A stretch of 64,000 bases of DNA from Pelecanus crispus (GCF_030463565.1 NC_134652.1:12997397-13061396); one strand, 5' to 3'. Counted from the first letter of the stretch, positions 1 to 11,580 are shown. Numbers and translations: made by a program. The notes: generated by a model not told the origin, from the letters alone.

Positions 1-3000
1 AAACAGGAAAACAGTCCAGGACCCATGCCTTGTTTGTTTATTTTTGCCTCTTCAGAAAACTGCAAAAAGAACCAAACGGTATAAAAGATGTTGAGTTTGC
101 ACCTCAAAGAGTTCTTCAGCAGATGTTCAAGGCAGCAAAATGCCCAGAGTGTGTCAACAAGGATTTGAAATCATGACAAGGGAATCTTGCAGGAGACCAA
201 GGCACCATATTAAATATTAAAATGAACGGAGTGCTGGCAGAGACTGAATCAGAAAAGAAGCTCTTACTGCAGTGAAGAGGCAGATGCTCAAGATGTGTTA
301 TATAGAGCAGGTGCCACTACTAAACCAGGACTTGCTTAAGTTCCTCCCAAGCAAGATCTGAGATCCTGGGTTTGTTTCTTGTTCTCTCAAGTTCCCTGGA
401 TGATAGTTGGCTTATTCCATGACAGCAAACATATGTAAGTTATGCTGCAAACGAACCTGATCCAAATTCCATTGAAATCAATGGAAAGACTCCTACTGAT
501 TGCAATCAGACTTAAATGAACTACAATGTATGCGGAGACTTGGCCAGACTGGAAAATTGAAAACATTTTAAAACAGGATATCAAGGAGTCTTGATAAAAA
601 TGTTACAAATGACTTTGGATTGAACAAAGACAGAAGTGAAGCACATTTAATATCTTTTGAATAAACATTGTTTAAACGGAGGAGAAAATCGGAGTGATTC
701 AGACTTGCAATAATATATGCATTTGGAGGGCTCCAAACCTTGGCGAGCACAGTTTTGGCATACGAAAAGCACAAACTCTGAACTATTATTAATTGCATGA
801 AAATACATCCAAATGGAGTTTTCCCCCTATGCTTCCTTGATATGAGAATAGATATTAAACACACAGAGTTATGCACATGCAAACACTCCTGAAAATAAAA
901 GGAATCTCAGGGAATGCTTGCAATGAAGTCAGCAGAAGCATCGTTTATGAGTTCCTTCCACTGCTTGGGCTATTTATTGACCTTTGCGTTTGTATAGCTG
1001 TATTAAACAGTCAGACTTACTGTTTTTTCATCACCCTTATTTCATAAATCTGATTCTTCTAGAAGAAAGTCTTTCAACTGAAGATGAGGGGATTGCTTTC
1101 TTTTTTTTTCTAAGGGATTCATTGAAAACTGAAATAATTTCAATTAATTTTGAAATTATTTCATAGAGCCCCTTTATACATACTATCAAATTTAACCCTA
1201 AAAAAATTATCATTATCAGGGTCCTGTTTACTAGAAACAAATATCTGACTATGAGCTTTATATAGCTTAATCTTTCAGCTGCTACACCCACAAATGTGCC
1301 AGATAAGTTGCTAAGAGGTCTAGGCAAGAAATGAACCCAGTACCAAATTTATAGAAAGAAACTATTTCATGTTGCAAGGTGTTCTGGCAAATGTCTCAAG
1401 TAATTAAAGCCATATGAATAACTGATATTTTTAATTCCCTGGGCAAATTGAATTAAAAAAGGGGACAAAAGTAGTTCAGAAATCAAATAATTTCAAGCTG
1501 AATTCAACAGTTTGTTTAGCTTGCAAAAAAGTATTTCCTTTTATGTGTACATATATATGTACAAATATATTTAAAATATACATATTTTTTAAAATCTTGC
1601 AAGCAGGCAAAATTAGTTCCAGAATACCACTTTTAAGCAAAAAAAAAAAAAAAGGGAAACCCTTCATTTTCAAAGTGATCAAATGGAATATCTAAAATGG
1701 TCTGCTTTGGCTTTGTATTTTGTGTTGAAACACTTCAGATTAGATTTTGAGCCTTTTCTTCATACTGTTCTCCATAGTTAGGAGGACTAGTCTTTTTTTC
1801 TTTTTTAAATGAAGAAAAGTAAAGAAAGGAAGAAAGTTGATAATCTCATATAAACCCATGACATCAGAAGCTTGAAATTCACTACATGATTCTCAGTGAA
1901 AAGATTGACAACACAGAAATATAGATATCGTTTTCGTCCAGATTTTCCACTACCCACTCCAAATCCTTCCTTCTGATACTTTGGTCAGAGGACTGGAGTT
2001 TCTCACCAAACATGGGTCTGACATGCTATCTCTCATGACTACTTCTTCTGCCCTCATTAAGAGGTATATCTCTCTCTGTCCCACCAAGCTACAAAATGGT
2101 AGATGGGTGCACAGAGCTGAGAAGCTGTTGAAGAAACTACCAGGCTGGAGGGAGAAAAGGTCAGAGGAAGATTTCTTCTCTTCATCTGCCTTCATTTCTG
2201 GCCAGGTGGATACTATGAAAGCATTAACCCTCCAAACAGCTGCTGTGATGGGAGAAGTGTCTGTGACTATGCATTGTAATGCTCAGGTGTGGATGTCTCA
2301 GGTGTTGGAAAGTATCGCACTGGTATTCAGCTAGAACAATCCATGTGAGTATCCTCTAACTTGTTTTAGGCAGAATGAGCTGGGTTAGTAAAACCAGTTT
2401 TAACTGAGGGCCAGATCTCTCTCTCCTGATATTGTACCATGGGACTGTGTATATGAAAAGCTCTGCTGGTTGATCTGTGAGTGATGCAACTGTCTACAGG
2501 AAAGGATTTCTGACCGTGACTTAAGAAATGATGCATCAGTGAAGCAGGACAGAGTTGCCTCACAGAAATTTTTGCCTGGTCATTTTTTTCAGTCCTGAAA
2601 TAAAATACTGTCAATGAGCAAGCTCACGTCTTCAATCAGCCTTAAGGGTTCTTGTTTTCATTTTTTTATTTTTCTTGCAGTAAAAAGGTAAGATAGAAGA
2701 ATAATCTTTTTTCTCTGTCTTCTCTTTCTTCTAGTAGAAATTTTATCTTTAGGCGTACCTGGAACTTCTACTTTGTCAACACTTCTGGCTAAGAGAAATC
2801 AAGCAGGGTGCACAAGCAAGAAAACACCATCTGTAATGATGACAAACTATAAACAGCATTCACAGGCCATTAAGTTTGTAATCTTTTTCTCTTCATCATT
2901 ATTCTCTTACCTCCATTAAATTCTTCCACAACCAAGTGAAGAAGCCAAAGGTGACAGTGGTAGAGTGATAGACAAGAATTTTTATTGTCCTGTCGATATA

Positions 3001-4099
3001 GACAAACCCAGAGCTGATAGAATGTCAGGCGAACTTCCCCAGTGATGACTAAAGTTCAGTAATCTCTGAAAAAGGGAGAAAATACAAATGATTTTTATGC
3101 TTGTTAGGCTTTTAAGAAGATTTATGTTGCTGAAGTATCCTGACTCTATGGAAGATACTTTGAGTGATATTTATTGTTCACAGGAAACTATTACCTGCAC
3201 TTGATCAGCCTGCTTCAAGTTGCAGATTTTCAAGGTTGTAAGACAGCCAGAGGCACGCCACAGCCACAATTCTCTTGAGAAACTGGAAAGGCCTAGAACA
3301 TGTGGGAATGAAAATGATTCAATGGACACAGCTAAGCAACTTGCAACTGATTTTGAATAGTTGCAAAGACCCTCTGTTGGTCATGGAGAAGAAGGTTTGC
3401 ATATCCACCCAAGGAAAAGAAGAGAAAGGAACACGCTGAGAGCCAGATATAGAACAGATACCATGCCTGGGGGAACAACAGAGAGAGTAAGGTAAAGCCC
3501 AAGTGTTTTAGTATGGCCTAATCTAGGATGTTACAGTGCAACTGCCCCTGGCTGTTGTTCGGCAATGGATGCCACCACCGGTATTAACATTACATTAGAC
3601 CTAGAACTCCAGTTTACCCCTCTCAAAGAAATGCTGGGAGTCCTGTAGGACTCTGCAAAGGTTTGTCAACAATACTTAAGGTAGGTAGGTTGGAACCCAA
3701 GAGGATGACATTGTCTAAGAGTCCCCACTGGTTTGTTAAACTAGTGCTGGAAATACAGGCACCTAATGACAGGAGAACTGGACCAGTCTCTGGAGGAATC
3801 TCAATTTCACTATAGGATGGTATCTAAGTTCATGCTGAACCTCGGAACCATTTGGCATTGGAACAGGTTAGTGGCTTTATCTTGAGGGGAGATGGGATTT
3901 GTTCCTACCTTTAGCTGCAGACATGTCTTCTTCTTGAGCTTTTTATCTCTCATAGATTCAAATACTCAAACAGATGTTGGTTGGGAGAGACCAGCCTCTC
4001 ACTTGAAGCCAGGCTGCCATCATTACTAGATGAGGTTTGCCATAGATTTGTCTTTCTGAGGGAGATTTTGCAATCTAAATAACATGTCCTGGAGCGGCA
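1..4099. other. upstream flank, no gene recognised
   Basis: No coding exon, RNA gene or intact transposon is recognised here. Open frames are short, many lack an ATG start, and show no family motif. The stretch is AT-leaning with short homopolymers (A-run near 1640, T-runs near 1100 and 1800). One perfect hairpin at 1130-1163 is listed separately. The lower-complexity sequence around 3480-4080 may contain unrecognised old repeats. I cannot tell whether this is intergenic DNA or part of another gene's intron. Confidence 0.5.
1130..1163. repeat. perfect inverted repeat, 14-bp arms with 6-nt loop
   Basis: The left arm TGAAATAATTTCAA (1130-1143) is the exact reverse complement of the right arm TTGAAATTATTTCA (1150-1163). 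The spacer is TTAATT. All pairs match, but the arms are mostly A/T. It could be the tip of an old palindromic DNA transposon, or chance in AT-rich DNA. No flanking duplication was identified. Confidence 0.6.
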
Positions 4100-4700
4100 C
4101 TATCTTCCTGCATGAGCTTTTCCTAATTTTCAGTCTGAACTTTGTAAACACCAATTTTGTCTCCTCTTTGTTTTAGCACCTGCCACAACCATGAAGAGTT
4201 TAGCTTCTTTATCTTTGTAACTTCCTTTCAAGTATTTGTAGGCTGATATTTGATTGCCCCTTAACCTCCTCTTCTCCAGGCTACACAAGCCCAGCTCTCA
4301 ACTGTCTCCTTGTAGGTTGTGTGCTCACCACTTTGGTAGCCCCCTACTTGGTAACCTTCCTCAGTTTCTCCATGGCCCTCTTGAACTGGGGGCCCACTCC
4401 AGAAACAGTACTCCATGCTCAGCCTCCCCAGTGCTAAGAAGGAGGAGATTATAATTTCTTCTGATCTCCTGATGTTGCTTTTCCAAAGGCAGAAAAATAC
4501 GCAGTTTGCCTTATTTGCAAAGACAGAACATTGTTGGCTACTCGGCCTCCAGTGCAATCCCCAGGCCTTTTCCAGTTGGTTGTTGCTCAACCTTTGAGGC
4601 TAGTGGTCCAGCCAACTTTCAAACCTCTGTCAATTGCTTTGACCTGCCCATATTTCCTCAGTTTACCATGAGAGTGCTGTGGGAGCCAGTGTTACAATAG
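4100..4700 (-). mobile_element. degraded CR1 LINE 3' region
   Basis: On the plus strand this reads like the reverse complement of a CR1 3' portion. Recognisable blocks occur in the expected order: a segment around TCTCCAGGCT near 4274, the CTCCTTGTAGG.TTGTGTGCTC block near 4306-4326, the ACAGTACTCCATG block near 4405, and a late block resembling GAGAGTGCTGTGGGAG near 4670. Between them the match is patchy, indicating an old copy. No ORF survives. The assignment rests on memory of the CR1 consensus, and the boundaries are approximate. Confidence 0.72.
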
Positions 4701-7700
4701 TCAGCTATTTAGTAACAGAAGACAATCAGGTTGGTCAACCATTATTTGCTTTTGCTAAAGCCATTTTCATTTTTCCTGGTTACATTCTTGTCTTTCATGT
4801 GGTTGGAAACGTCCACAGCATACGTTTCCGTTATTGATGGCAAAAACCTTCTGGGTATTATGGGGTTGCTTTAAAGCAGTCACGATGAAATGTGACAATT
4901 GCTGGGTCATCCCTGTGGTTGTCATTCATATTGGTGGTGGGTGAATGACTTGACTACAAGATACACCTCAGGCTTCCTCCTGCCAATGTTTACTAGTTTA
5001 AAACTGTTAAAGTAAAGCTCATTCTAGCTCTGAGCTCCAGCTCAGTTTTTCCTTAGCTGCAAGCTCAGAGAACCAGCTGAGTACGTGCAGTCCTGATATA
5101 AGTGCAGTCCTTGCAATTCTACTTTACACTCAACTAAACTACGAAACCCAGCAGCATCTAATACCAGCTTTTCAGGGCAGCTTTCCAGATTTCTTAGGCT
5201 GCAAAAGCTGATCAAGAGAGAATGCCAGCTGGGAATTTCAAGCAGAAGATTTTCTCATCAACTGTCTTCTCTGGCCTGGGGTGTTTTTGGCTCCTAAATC
5301 CCATGGATTTCCTGACCTGGGAGGAGCACTCAGGAGCGCAGGGTGGCAATGGGTTGATGTCTCCAGATCACAAGGGGAGAGGATCACTGGACCAGTGAAA
5401 TGAAAGGCCAGCACAGAGGAGCAGATGTCACTAGAGAAGAAATGGGATTAAATCCCAGGATCTATAGGCATAGTGGAAAAGAGGGCTGGATTCAACATCG
5501 GTGTGGTTGTGGTAGTTGTGCAGCCACATGAGTATTGCTTCAGCACGTTACTGGGAGTCCAAGCTTATCTGGGGGTGTCACATGCTCCCCTCCTCCCATG
5601 GCAAATCCACCCTTGGTTTATCACTGAAATCATTGTGCAAAGCTGACCCAGGAAGTCTCTGCAGCTGTAAGAGCAGGAAGGAGATCTAGACCCAAAGAGT
5701 AAAATGCAGAGTCTGTGCCATGTGTATGAGGTTTGCCGTCTGTGGTGGGATGGTGTGAAAACCCTTTGGATCCACAGTGGAAGTGAGACAGAGGAGCCTA
5801 CATGAGAGATTTTCCAGTAGAGAAAGATCCAGACAACTCCTGTTGTCCCCAGAGAGAGCTGCTGACTGAAAAGCATCACTAGATATTCCAGTATAAACAG
5901 TGCTTTAAGGAAAACTGGAACCAGGTGTGGGTGCTGCGTACCTTCCTATACTTAGAGGCAATCACACTGATCGAATCTGCTCACCACCCAGCTCTCCTTG
6001 CCAGATAAATTGCTATCTGAAATCTCCATCTAAGGATTTAGCAAAGCAAAATGGCTCTTTAAATTATAAAGTAGCAAAGTCTTGCACTTTTTTTGAGATT
6101 ACTTGAAACCTCAGTCTTTGCAACAGGCTGCAGCAAGAGGGAGTAAAAGAACAAAAAGCCCTTGATGTTAATATTTAAGGCAACTAAAAAATCGCATCAC
6201 ATTTGCAGATGAATGAGAGGCCCTGTTAAAAGCTGCAGCAGCTTAATTTTAGGATGGCACTGGTTTGGGGCTTGATTGTCTGGAATAACAAAAGAGAGCT
6301 TTCATGTTAATTAATTTAGAGGAATTATTAGTGTTAAAAATAAATAGTTCAATCACCTTTCCAAAAATAATCTGGGGGACATGAAATTCAGTGGAAAGAA
6401 GATAGAGATTTTATTTCAGTTCCAGGTTTTTTTCAAATAATTTTTGTGTGCCAAGTACATTGCCCCTAAATGAGGTCCTACGATTTAGTTCTTATAATAC
6501 CTTTGTAATAACTATATGAATATTGCTACAAAACAAGTCACATAAGTAAATAATTTCTGTTTGTTCAGTGAAATAAGAGGCAGCTGGAAATAGTTGTTTT
6601 GATGTATATAGTTAGTCCCTCCCTTATTTAAAGAATGAAGCATCCAGAACCCATTAAGAAAAAAAAAAAAAAAATCTCTGTGATATTTACAGTTGAGAGC
6701 CATCTTTTTTTTTCCTAAGGGAAACTGCAACAAGCCCTGTTGTATCCTGTTTTGTAATTATTTTTTTTCAAACAGAGATTCCTTTTGGAGGAATTATGTG
6801 TAATGTCGAACTACAGTATTCATCACTCACCGTGGCTTGATAGGAATCAATGGAGCAGTGTTCTTCTTGGGCTCTCTTCATTACACAGTCTTTACAGAGA
6901 AAACTGATGATTTAAAATGAGTGTAGATTCACAAAATCCTGATTATACAAATATTTGCTAGAGAGAGATTTTACTGCTTAGCCTAAAAGACATTTGAGTG
7001 CAAGACAGACCAGGCTATGTTATGCCCCTGCCCTGTATTGAAAACTCAGCTGGTTAAGCTCATCCAATTCTGTTGCTTTCTCTCCATCCTCTTTCATTCC
7101 TCTTTCTCCCTTTCTACTCCATCAAAGTGCAGGCAATGTTGGCATAGTCCCTGAGGTGCTTCCGTTGTGCAGGTTCCACCGTCTAGCACGTTTCAGAAGA
7201 TAGGAATCCTGTGGAGCCAGGAGGCATCTTGGGACCATGTTTTCACAAGTAGTCTCTGATTGCGGGTGTGAAACACTCTGGATTCCTGCAGATGGTAGAT
7301 TATTGCATTCATTGTCGTAGGATTTATTTCCTTGACCAAGCCCATATTTCCACCTGTCTCTGAACCTGCCTGGTCCCAAGTGAAGATTTGTGTACTCAGC
7401 TGTGTTTCCTTCTGTTCCTGCTTCTCTTCTCAAGGCTATATAAATCCTTAGGAAGATGCTTTCTCCACTGCATCAGCTATCCAGAACTGGTATCTGCTCC
7501 CTTCACTAGATCACTTCTTGTGCTTCCTCACCCCAAAAGTCAGAACCTCCTCAAACCCTCTCACGTCTGTGCAGATCTCTGCCGTGGGTGTAGTTCCTCC
7601 CTGGTGAAGAGGAACAGCCCCTGCCACCCTGCCACTGCTTATGCTGGTAAAGGCAGAGGGTGAAGAGGTCAGCTGAGGCCTGCATTTTTCATGTGCTCTC

Positions 7701-8974
7701 AGCATCATGTTTTATAGTATCAACAACTGTCTCCTGTTCCATGGCCCCCAGGGCTTGTTCCTCTCCCCTCCCTTGAGGCAATATTGGCCATGTGAAACAG
7801 AAGAGCACTCTCCTCATCAGGTAACAACTTTGTCGGAAAACACATTCTCATCAGGGGTTTGAGCTGGACATTTGGTGTAGTGTGTGCTATCGAAATGTCG
7901 GACCAGGTAACCTCAGGTAGGGATACCCATGAGTGCAGCCTTTCCTTTTTTGTGAGCGTGGCCATGCAGTCCGGTCACTACACACCAGTGGTTCTTTTTG
8001 GCTGAGTGTATTAATTCAGCCCTCCCCAATGACAGCATAGGTGCTTACTGTAGTCCTCAACTCAGAAAGCTATCGCTTACATCAAAGGACAGGGGATTAT
8101 TCTTTTGTGCCAAAGACTCTGGCTTTGCATCTCTGATGGCTCAATCATCAAATCATCTGTGGCAGAAAGATGGCTGGCAACAAGATTAGACTATGGCTAT
8201 TTAAAATGTCTCTCTCAGATAAGTGCAGACCATGAGTATTCAAAAGCACACATAATCAGATTGTAAAATTGACTACCACAGCATGCCTCAGACACCAAGA
8301 GTATAAATAAGGATTAGACAAATTTAGGGAAGACAGGTCCATCCGTAGCTATTAGACATAAGGGATCAGGTGCAATTTCTGCTGCTGGAATCTCCTGAAC
8401 TGATGATTCCTGGAAATCGGAACCAGGGAAAGGCTCATACTGTATGTCTCTGTCTTATATTCACCCACAACAAGTGAAATGCTGGAAAAAGTGGCTGTGG
8501 TCCTCAGGTCGGATCTTGTATTTTCTCTCCATGACTGACTTGTGTGCATTTGCTGAAGAGCTCTTCAGGTGTAGTATACTCACAGTGTATAAGGTGTACT
8601 TTGCCAGGCACATCCATATCACTCACTGGTCACTCATCACAATCCAGAGGTAATCATCTGCCTAAATAAGACAGCTAGATTTTTTTCTCTCATTAGCCTT
8701 AGCCATTCTTTGGCATGCAAATCTCTATTACAATCCCAGGAGAAATCTCCTCTGACCTCTTATTAATTGCCACCTTCCAAATTCTTTTCCTGTCTCACCC
8801 ACTCATCTCTTTGAATTTCATCCCTTTAGATTAAAGCCTCTTTAAGAGACTTGTCCTAGGAAGGTGTCACTCTTTAGTGTATCCTTTGGGATAGATCCAT
8901 CTGGTCAACCTATTGTATAGAAGACAAAGGATTGGGTTGATAATAAGGTAGCTCCATCTCCAATCCTTGCTGCT
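4701..8974. other. upstream flank, no gene recognised
   Basis: No exon or RNA gene is supported. The most complex-looking AT-rich stretch is about 6160-6400, with several TTAATTA/ATTA homeodomain-type cores and little simple repeat. It could be a conserved non-coding element, but only an alignment could show that. The A-run at 6659-6674 is simple sequence. All remaining open frames look like chance. Confidence 0.5.
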
Positions 8975-9110
8975 TTGCTCATTGCACTGTGACTCAGTTT
9001 CCCTCATTTATACAACAAGAGTAAAATTCACTGGCCTTTGTGAAGAGCTTTGGGCTTAGTAAAGGAAAAGAGTTGTTTAAGTGCAAAGTGTTAATTATTA
9101 TTACTGACAG
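8975..9110 (+). mobile_element. MIR-like ancient SINE
   Basis: The block GTGACTCAGTTTCCCTCATT (from 8989) followed by GTGAAGAGCTTTGGGC and a GTGCAAAGTGTTAATTATTATTA tail matches the order of the MIR core and 3' end: CTCAGTTTCC, then AAGCGCTTTG, then an ATTATTATT tail. The tRNA-like head is not clear, so the 5' limit is uncertain. MIR elements are ancient amniote SINEs. This copy is heavily diverged and carries no function I can see. Confidence 0.6.
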
Positions 9111-10389
9111 GCTGTAACTAATAGTAACCATTTAGGTGGGAGATAGGGAAACAGGTATGCAGTTAATTGGTTTACAGTAGATTGAGCTGAGGTCTGGCGG
9201 TTACATTGCAGACAATCCATCATTGTTGTAAGCAGCATGAAGTTATACCCAGCCTCAATTACTGTGAGTCTCCCTTCACCTGTGGTCTTGTGCTAATATC
9301 CCAAGACATGTCACCAGTGAGCATTTGAGTGAAATCTCTAGAAGAATGAGGAACAAATCCGTATATCTCTTTCTGATATGCCCTGTGAAAAAATACAACA
9401 GAGTCTTCCATGTTAGGAAGGAAACATTAAAAACATTAATCAAAAAATAAATTCTCCTGGAAATCAAATAGGAATGAGTGAGAGCAGGCAGATGGGGATG
9501 GAATAAAATTCCAGTGGAAGAGCCTTTAATTTCCCGCAGTTTTAAAGCCCATGGACATTTGCAAGTGCCTGTTAAAGCCTGGACCCCTGTCCTGCTGCAT
9601 GGGCAGTCACCAATGAGTTTGCCTGCAGTAAGGGACCAGTGGCTCCCATGGCTGGCAGACACCAGCCTCTGCAATCAGGGTTTGGGGATCTTCTCCAGCC
9701 ACCACTAGTGACTACTCTGTGGGGAAGAGATCTGGTGAGACAGGAGCACAGCTCCTGGGGGAGAAACTGCTGGTCCTGAAAACGTGAGACAGCTAGAGCA
9801 GAAAGGGTTTTTTTTCTGCTGATAAACCAGTGGTGGGGAGTGTCTCCCCCCCCCCCCAGCTGCTGTCATTTAATTTCCAAAAGCTTGTCCCTGTCTCCAT
9901 CAGCATTTAGGTGACTACATCTCTGCCATGCCTGAGTGATTTATCTAAACATCGGCAGCTACTGTAAATGACAGTACAGCGAAGCAAAGGCGGAGGAGGG
10001 AACGGAGGGGTAGAAATGCGACTTTTCCTCTGCGAAATCAAGCACAGGTGTCTGTTCCCAGCAATTCCAGTGCATTTACATCAATCACAGGGGGAGAGAA
10101 AGGAAGGGACATTTCAGAGCCTGCTCAGACATTTAAGGCCACTTGATTAATTGACTTAAAATATTTCCACTGGAAAGACCATACACACTTGTACGTATGC
10201 TTATATGTATGTACTGCTCCTTCACTTTGCACCTTTGCTTCCAGTTCACGTGCAGCGGTTTTAGGATGTTGGGGAGCAGGTTTTAGGGGTTTGAGCTGAT
10301 GGGAAGCACAGGGGAGGAAGGGATCAGATGGTGTGAGTTTCGAAGTTGGGGTAAGTCCTCCTTGGAGTGCGTGCGTGTGAGAGGAAGGG
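9111..10389. other. gene-proximal upstream region
   Basis: Non-coding sequence leading into the CpG island. It includes a C12 run at 9846-9857 and AT-rich stretches with homeodomain-type cores (for example around 10143-10165). A canonical E-box CACGTG lies at 10247-10252, about 680 bp upstream of the start codon. No TATA box at a convincing distance from a start site was found. Distal promoter or enhancer activity is possible but unproven. Confidence 0.45.
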
Positions 10390-10562
10390 GGGTGAGTAAC
10401 GGATCACTCACGAAACACACGCGGCGCGTCCTGGCGGGGCGGCTGCGGGAGGAGTGGGATGCAGAAGCGGCGAAGTGAGAGGGAGCTGAGAGAGAGCGAG
10501 CGGGAGAGGAGCGAGCTGTGACTTCCACAGAGGCAGCCGGGAGGAATCACCAGCCAGGATTT

Positions 10563-10589
10563 GCTCCTCTCTCTCTCCCTCTCTCTCTG
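10563..10589 (+). repeat. CT-rich pyrimidine tract in promoter/leader
   Basis: An almost uninterrupted run of CT dinucleotides with short CCT breaks, about 340-365 bp upstream of the start codon. On the minus strand this is a GA tract of the kind that often occurs near CpG-island promoters. Together with the purine tract at 10665-10780 it places pyrimidine-rich and purine-rich strands close together. Confidence 0.8.
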
Positions 10590-10664
10590 ATTTCAATTCA
10601 GCTCCTCCCCCGTGTGGTTGTGGCTTTGCCTTCCATCAAAAGCCTGATCAGCAACGCCAGTCTT

Positions 10665-10780
10665 GGGGAAAAAAAAAAAAAAAAAAGAAAAAAGAAGGGG
10701 GAAAAAAGAGGAAAAAAAGGAAAAAGTGCAAAAGAAGGAAAAGAAAACAAGGAAAAAAAAAAGAGGGGGGAAGAAAAGAA
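10665..10780 (+). repeat. 116-bp near-pure purine tract in presumed 5' leader
   Basis: All bases from 10665 to 10780 are A or G except T10727, C10729 and C10748. The tract begins with GGGG and a 17-nt A run and ends in AAGAAAAGAA, before switching abruptly to a pyrimidine-rich stretch (TCTCCCCTACCCCCC). It lies 150-265 nt upstream of the ATG. If transcribed it would be a largely unstructured A-rich leader segment. As duplex DNA it has the composition of triplex-forming (H-DNA) sequence. The leader assignment is inference. Confidence 0.85.
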
Positions 10781-10828
10781 TCTCCCCTACCCCCCAGCTG
10801 CATCTAATACAGCAGAGTCCGAAACTTT

Positions 10829-10864
10829 ATGGAGTTCTCGCCGTGTTTACCCCGCGGCGGGTAA
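10829..10864 (+). CDS. upstream ORF (11 codons) in presumed 5' leader
   Basis: An ATG at 10829 opens a reading frame of 11 codons that stops at TAA 10862-10864, 65 nt before the main start codon. Its context (TTT before, G after) is weak to moderate. It is in a different frame from the receptor. If the leader begins upstream of 10829, ribosomes would meet this start first, and it could dampen translation of the receptor. There is no evidence that the peptide itself matters. Confidence 0.4.
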   Translation: MEFSPCLPRGG

Positions 10865-10929
10865 ATCGGCAGCACCCTGCTCGCTCGCTCCTGCTCTTTC
10901 TCCCTCGCACTCATCAGCAGTCAGCAGCG

Positions 10930-11580
10930 ATGGAAAAAGTTGCTGGCCGGTACCCAGCCTGGCACGTTGCTCTCCTGTACTGGACATGGCTCTTCACTTT
11001 TGGCTTTACCGGTGCAGAAATAACTTGCAGATCCTGCCATTCCCAGGTGAAGCCGCAGCAGCAACAACCGCAGCAGGGATTGTTAATGCATTTCAGGACC
11101 GACAGAGGAGAAAAGGAGCAGAGGAGGTTCCCCGGGGAGAAGGGAGGTGAGAGAGGGCAAGGGGCCGGGATGGAGGCGGAGGACGCCGGGCTGCAAGCGA
11201 CCCTCGCCCCTGCTCCCGCGGGGACCAAATTCAGCGGCTGGGAGACCCGGCGATTGACGAGGGAGCCCGAGGAAGCGGCCGGGGAGAGGCGGCCCCGAGC
11301 GGCGGCGGCTGCGGCGGCGGCTCCTGCCGAGGACCATCGTCTCCGGGGCCAGGGCTCGCCCCCGGCGGGCGGGCGGCCGGGCCCGGGCCGGCGGCGGCGG
11401 CGGGGCCGCAGCCTGCGGGGCGCCGCGGGGCCGGGCGGTGCCGCGGGGCGGGAGCCGGGGGACGCCGGCGCCGCCCGCTTCGGGCTGGAGGAGCTGCGGC
11501 TGGGCAGCACCACCTTCGCCCTCGCCGGCGACTCGGCGCACAACCAAGCCATGGTGCACTGGTCGGGGCACAACAGCAGC
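10930..11580 (+). CDS. SORCS3: SORCS-family VPS10p receptor, coding exon 1 (SORCS3 likely, SORCS1 alternative)
   Basis: SORCS proteins are type I membrane sorting receptors of neurons that bind neurotrophin-type and other ligands through a VPS10p beta-propeller and control receptor trafficking. This exon encodes residues 1-217. A signal peptide with a hydrophobic core covers about residues 13-29, with cleavage near Gly28-Ala29. A CRSC motif (Cys33, Cys36) follows, then a Gln-rich stretch at 43-49, a low-complexity propeptide with eight alanines at 124-131, and a polybasic furin-type site at Arg154-Arg158. The conserved VPS10p entry is 184-217 (FGLEELRL...GDSAHNQAMVHWSGHNSS), with a glycosylation sequon at Asn215. 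ATG 10930 is the first in-frame ATG and has G at -3 and +4. The exon ends at AGC|GTGAGT in phase 0. GAEIT at 28-32 resembles SORCS3, while RF..EELRL.STTFAL resembles SORCS1. I favour SORCS3 about 60:40; the family call is firm. The remaining exons lie beyond the window. Confidence 0.9.

Noticed and set aside
40..190. Acceptor-like TTTGCCTCTTCAG followed by possible exon
   Set aside because: A single pyrimidine-AG match is expected by chance. The following frames contain stops and match nothing known.
10663..10929. In-frame upstream extension of the receptor, Lys/Arg-rich
   Set aside because: The frame is open but begins with TTG, has no ATG before 10930, and the Lys/Glu/Arg content only reflects translation of the purine tract. 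The signal peptide at 10930 must be N-terminal.
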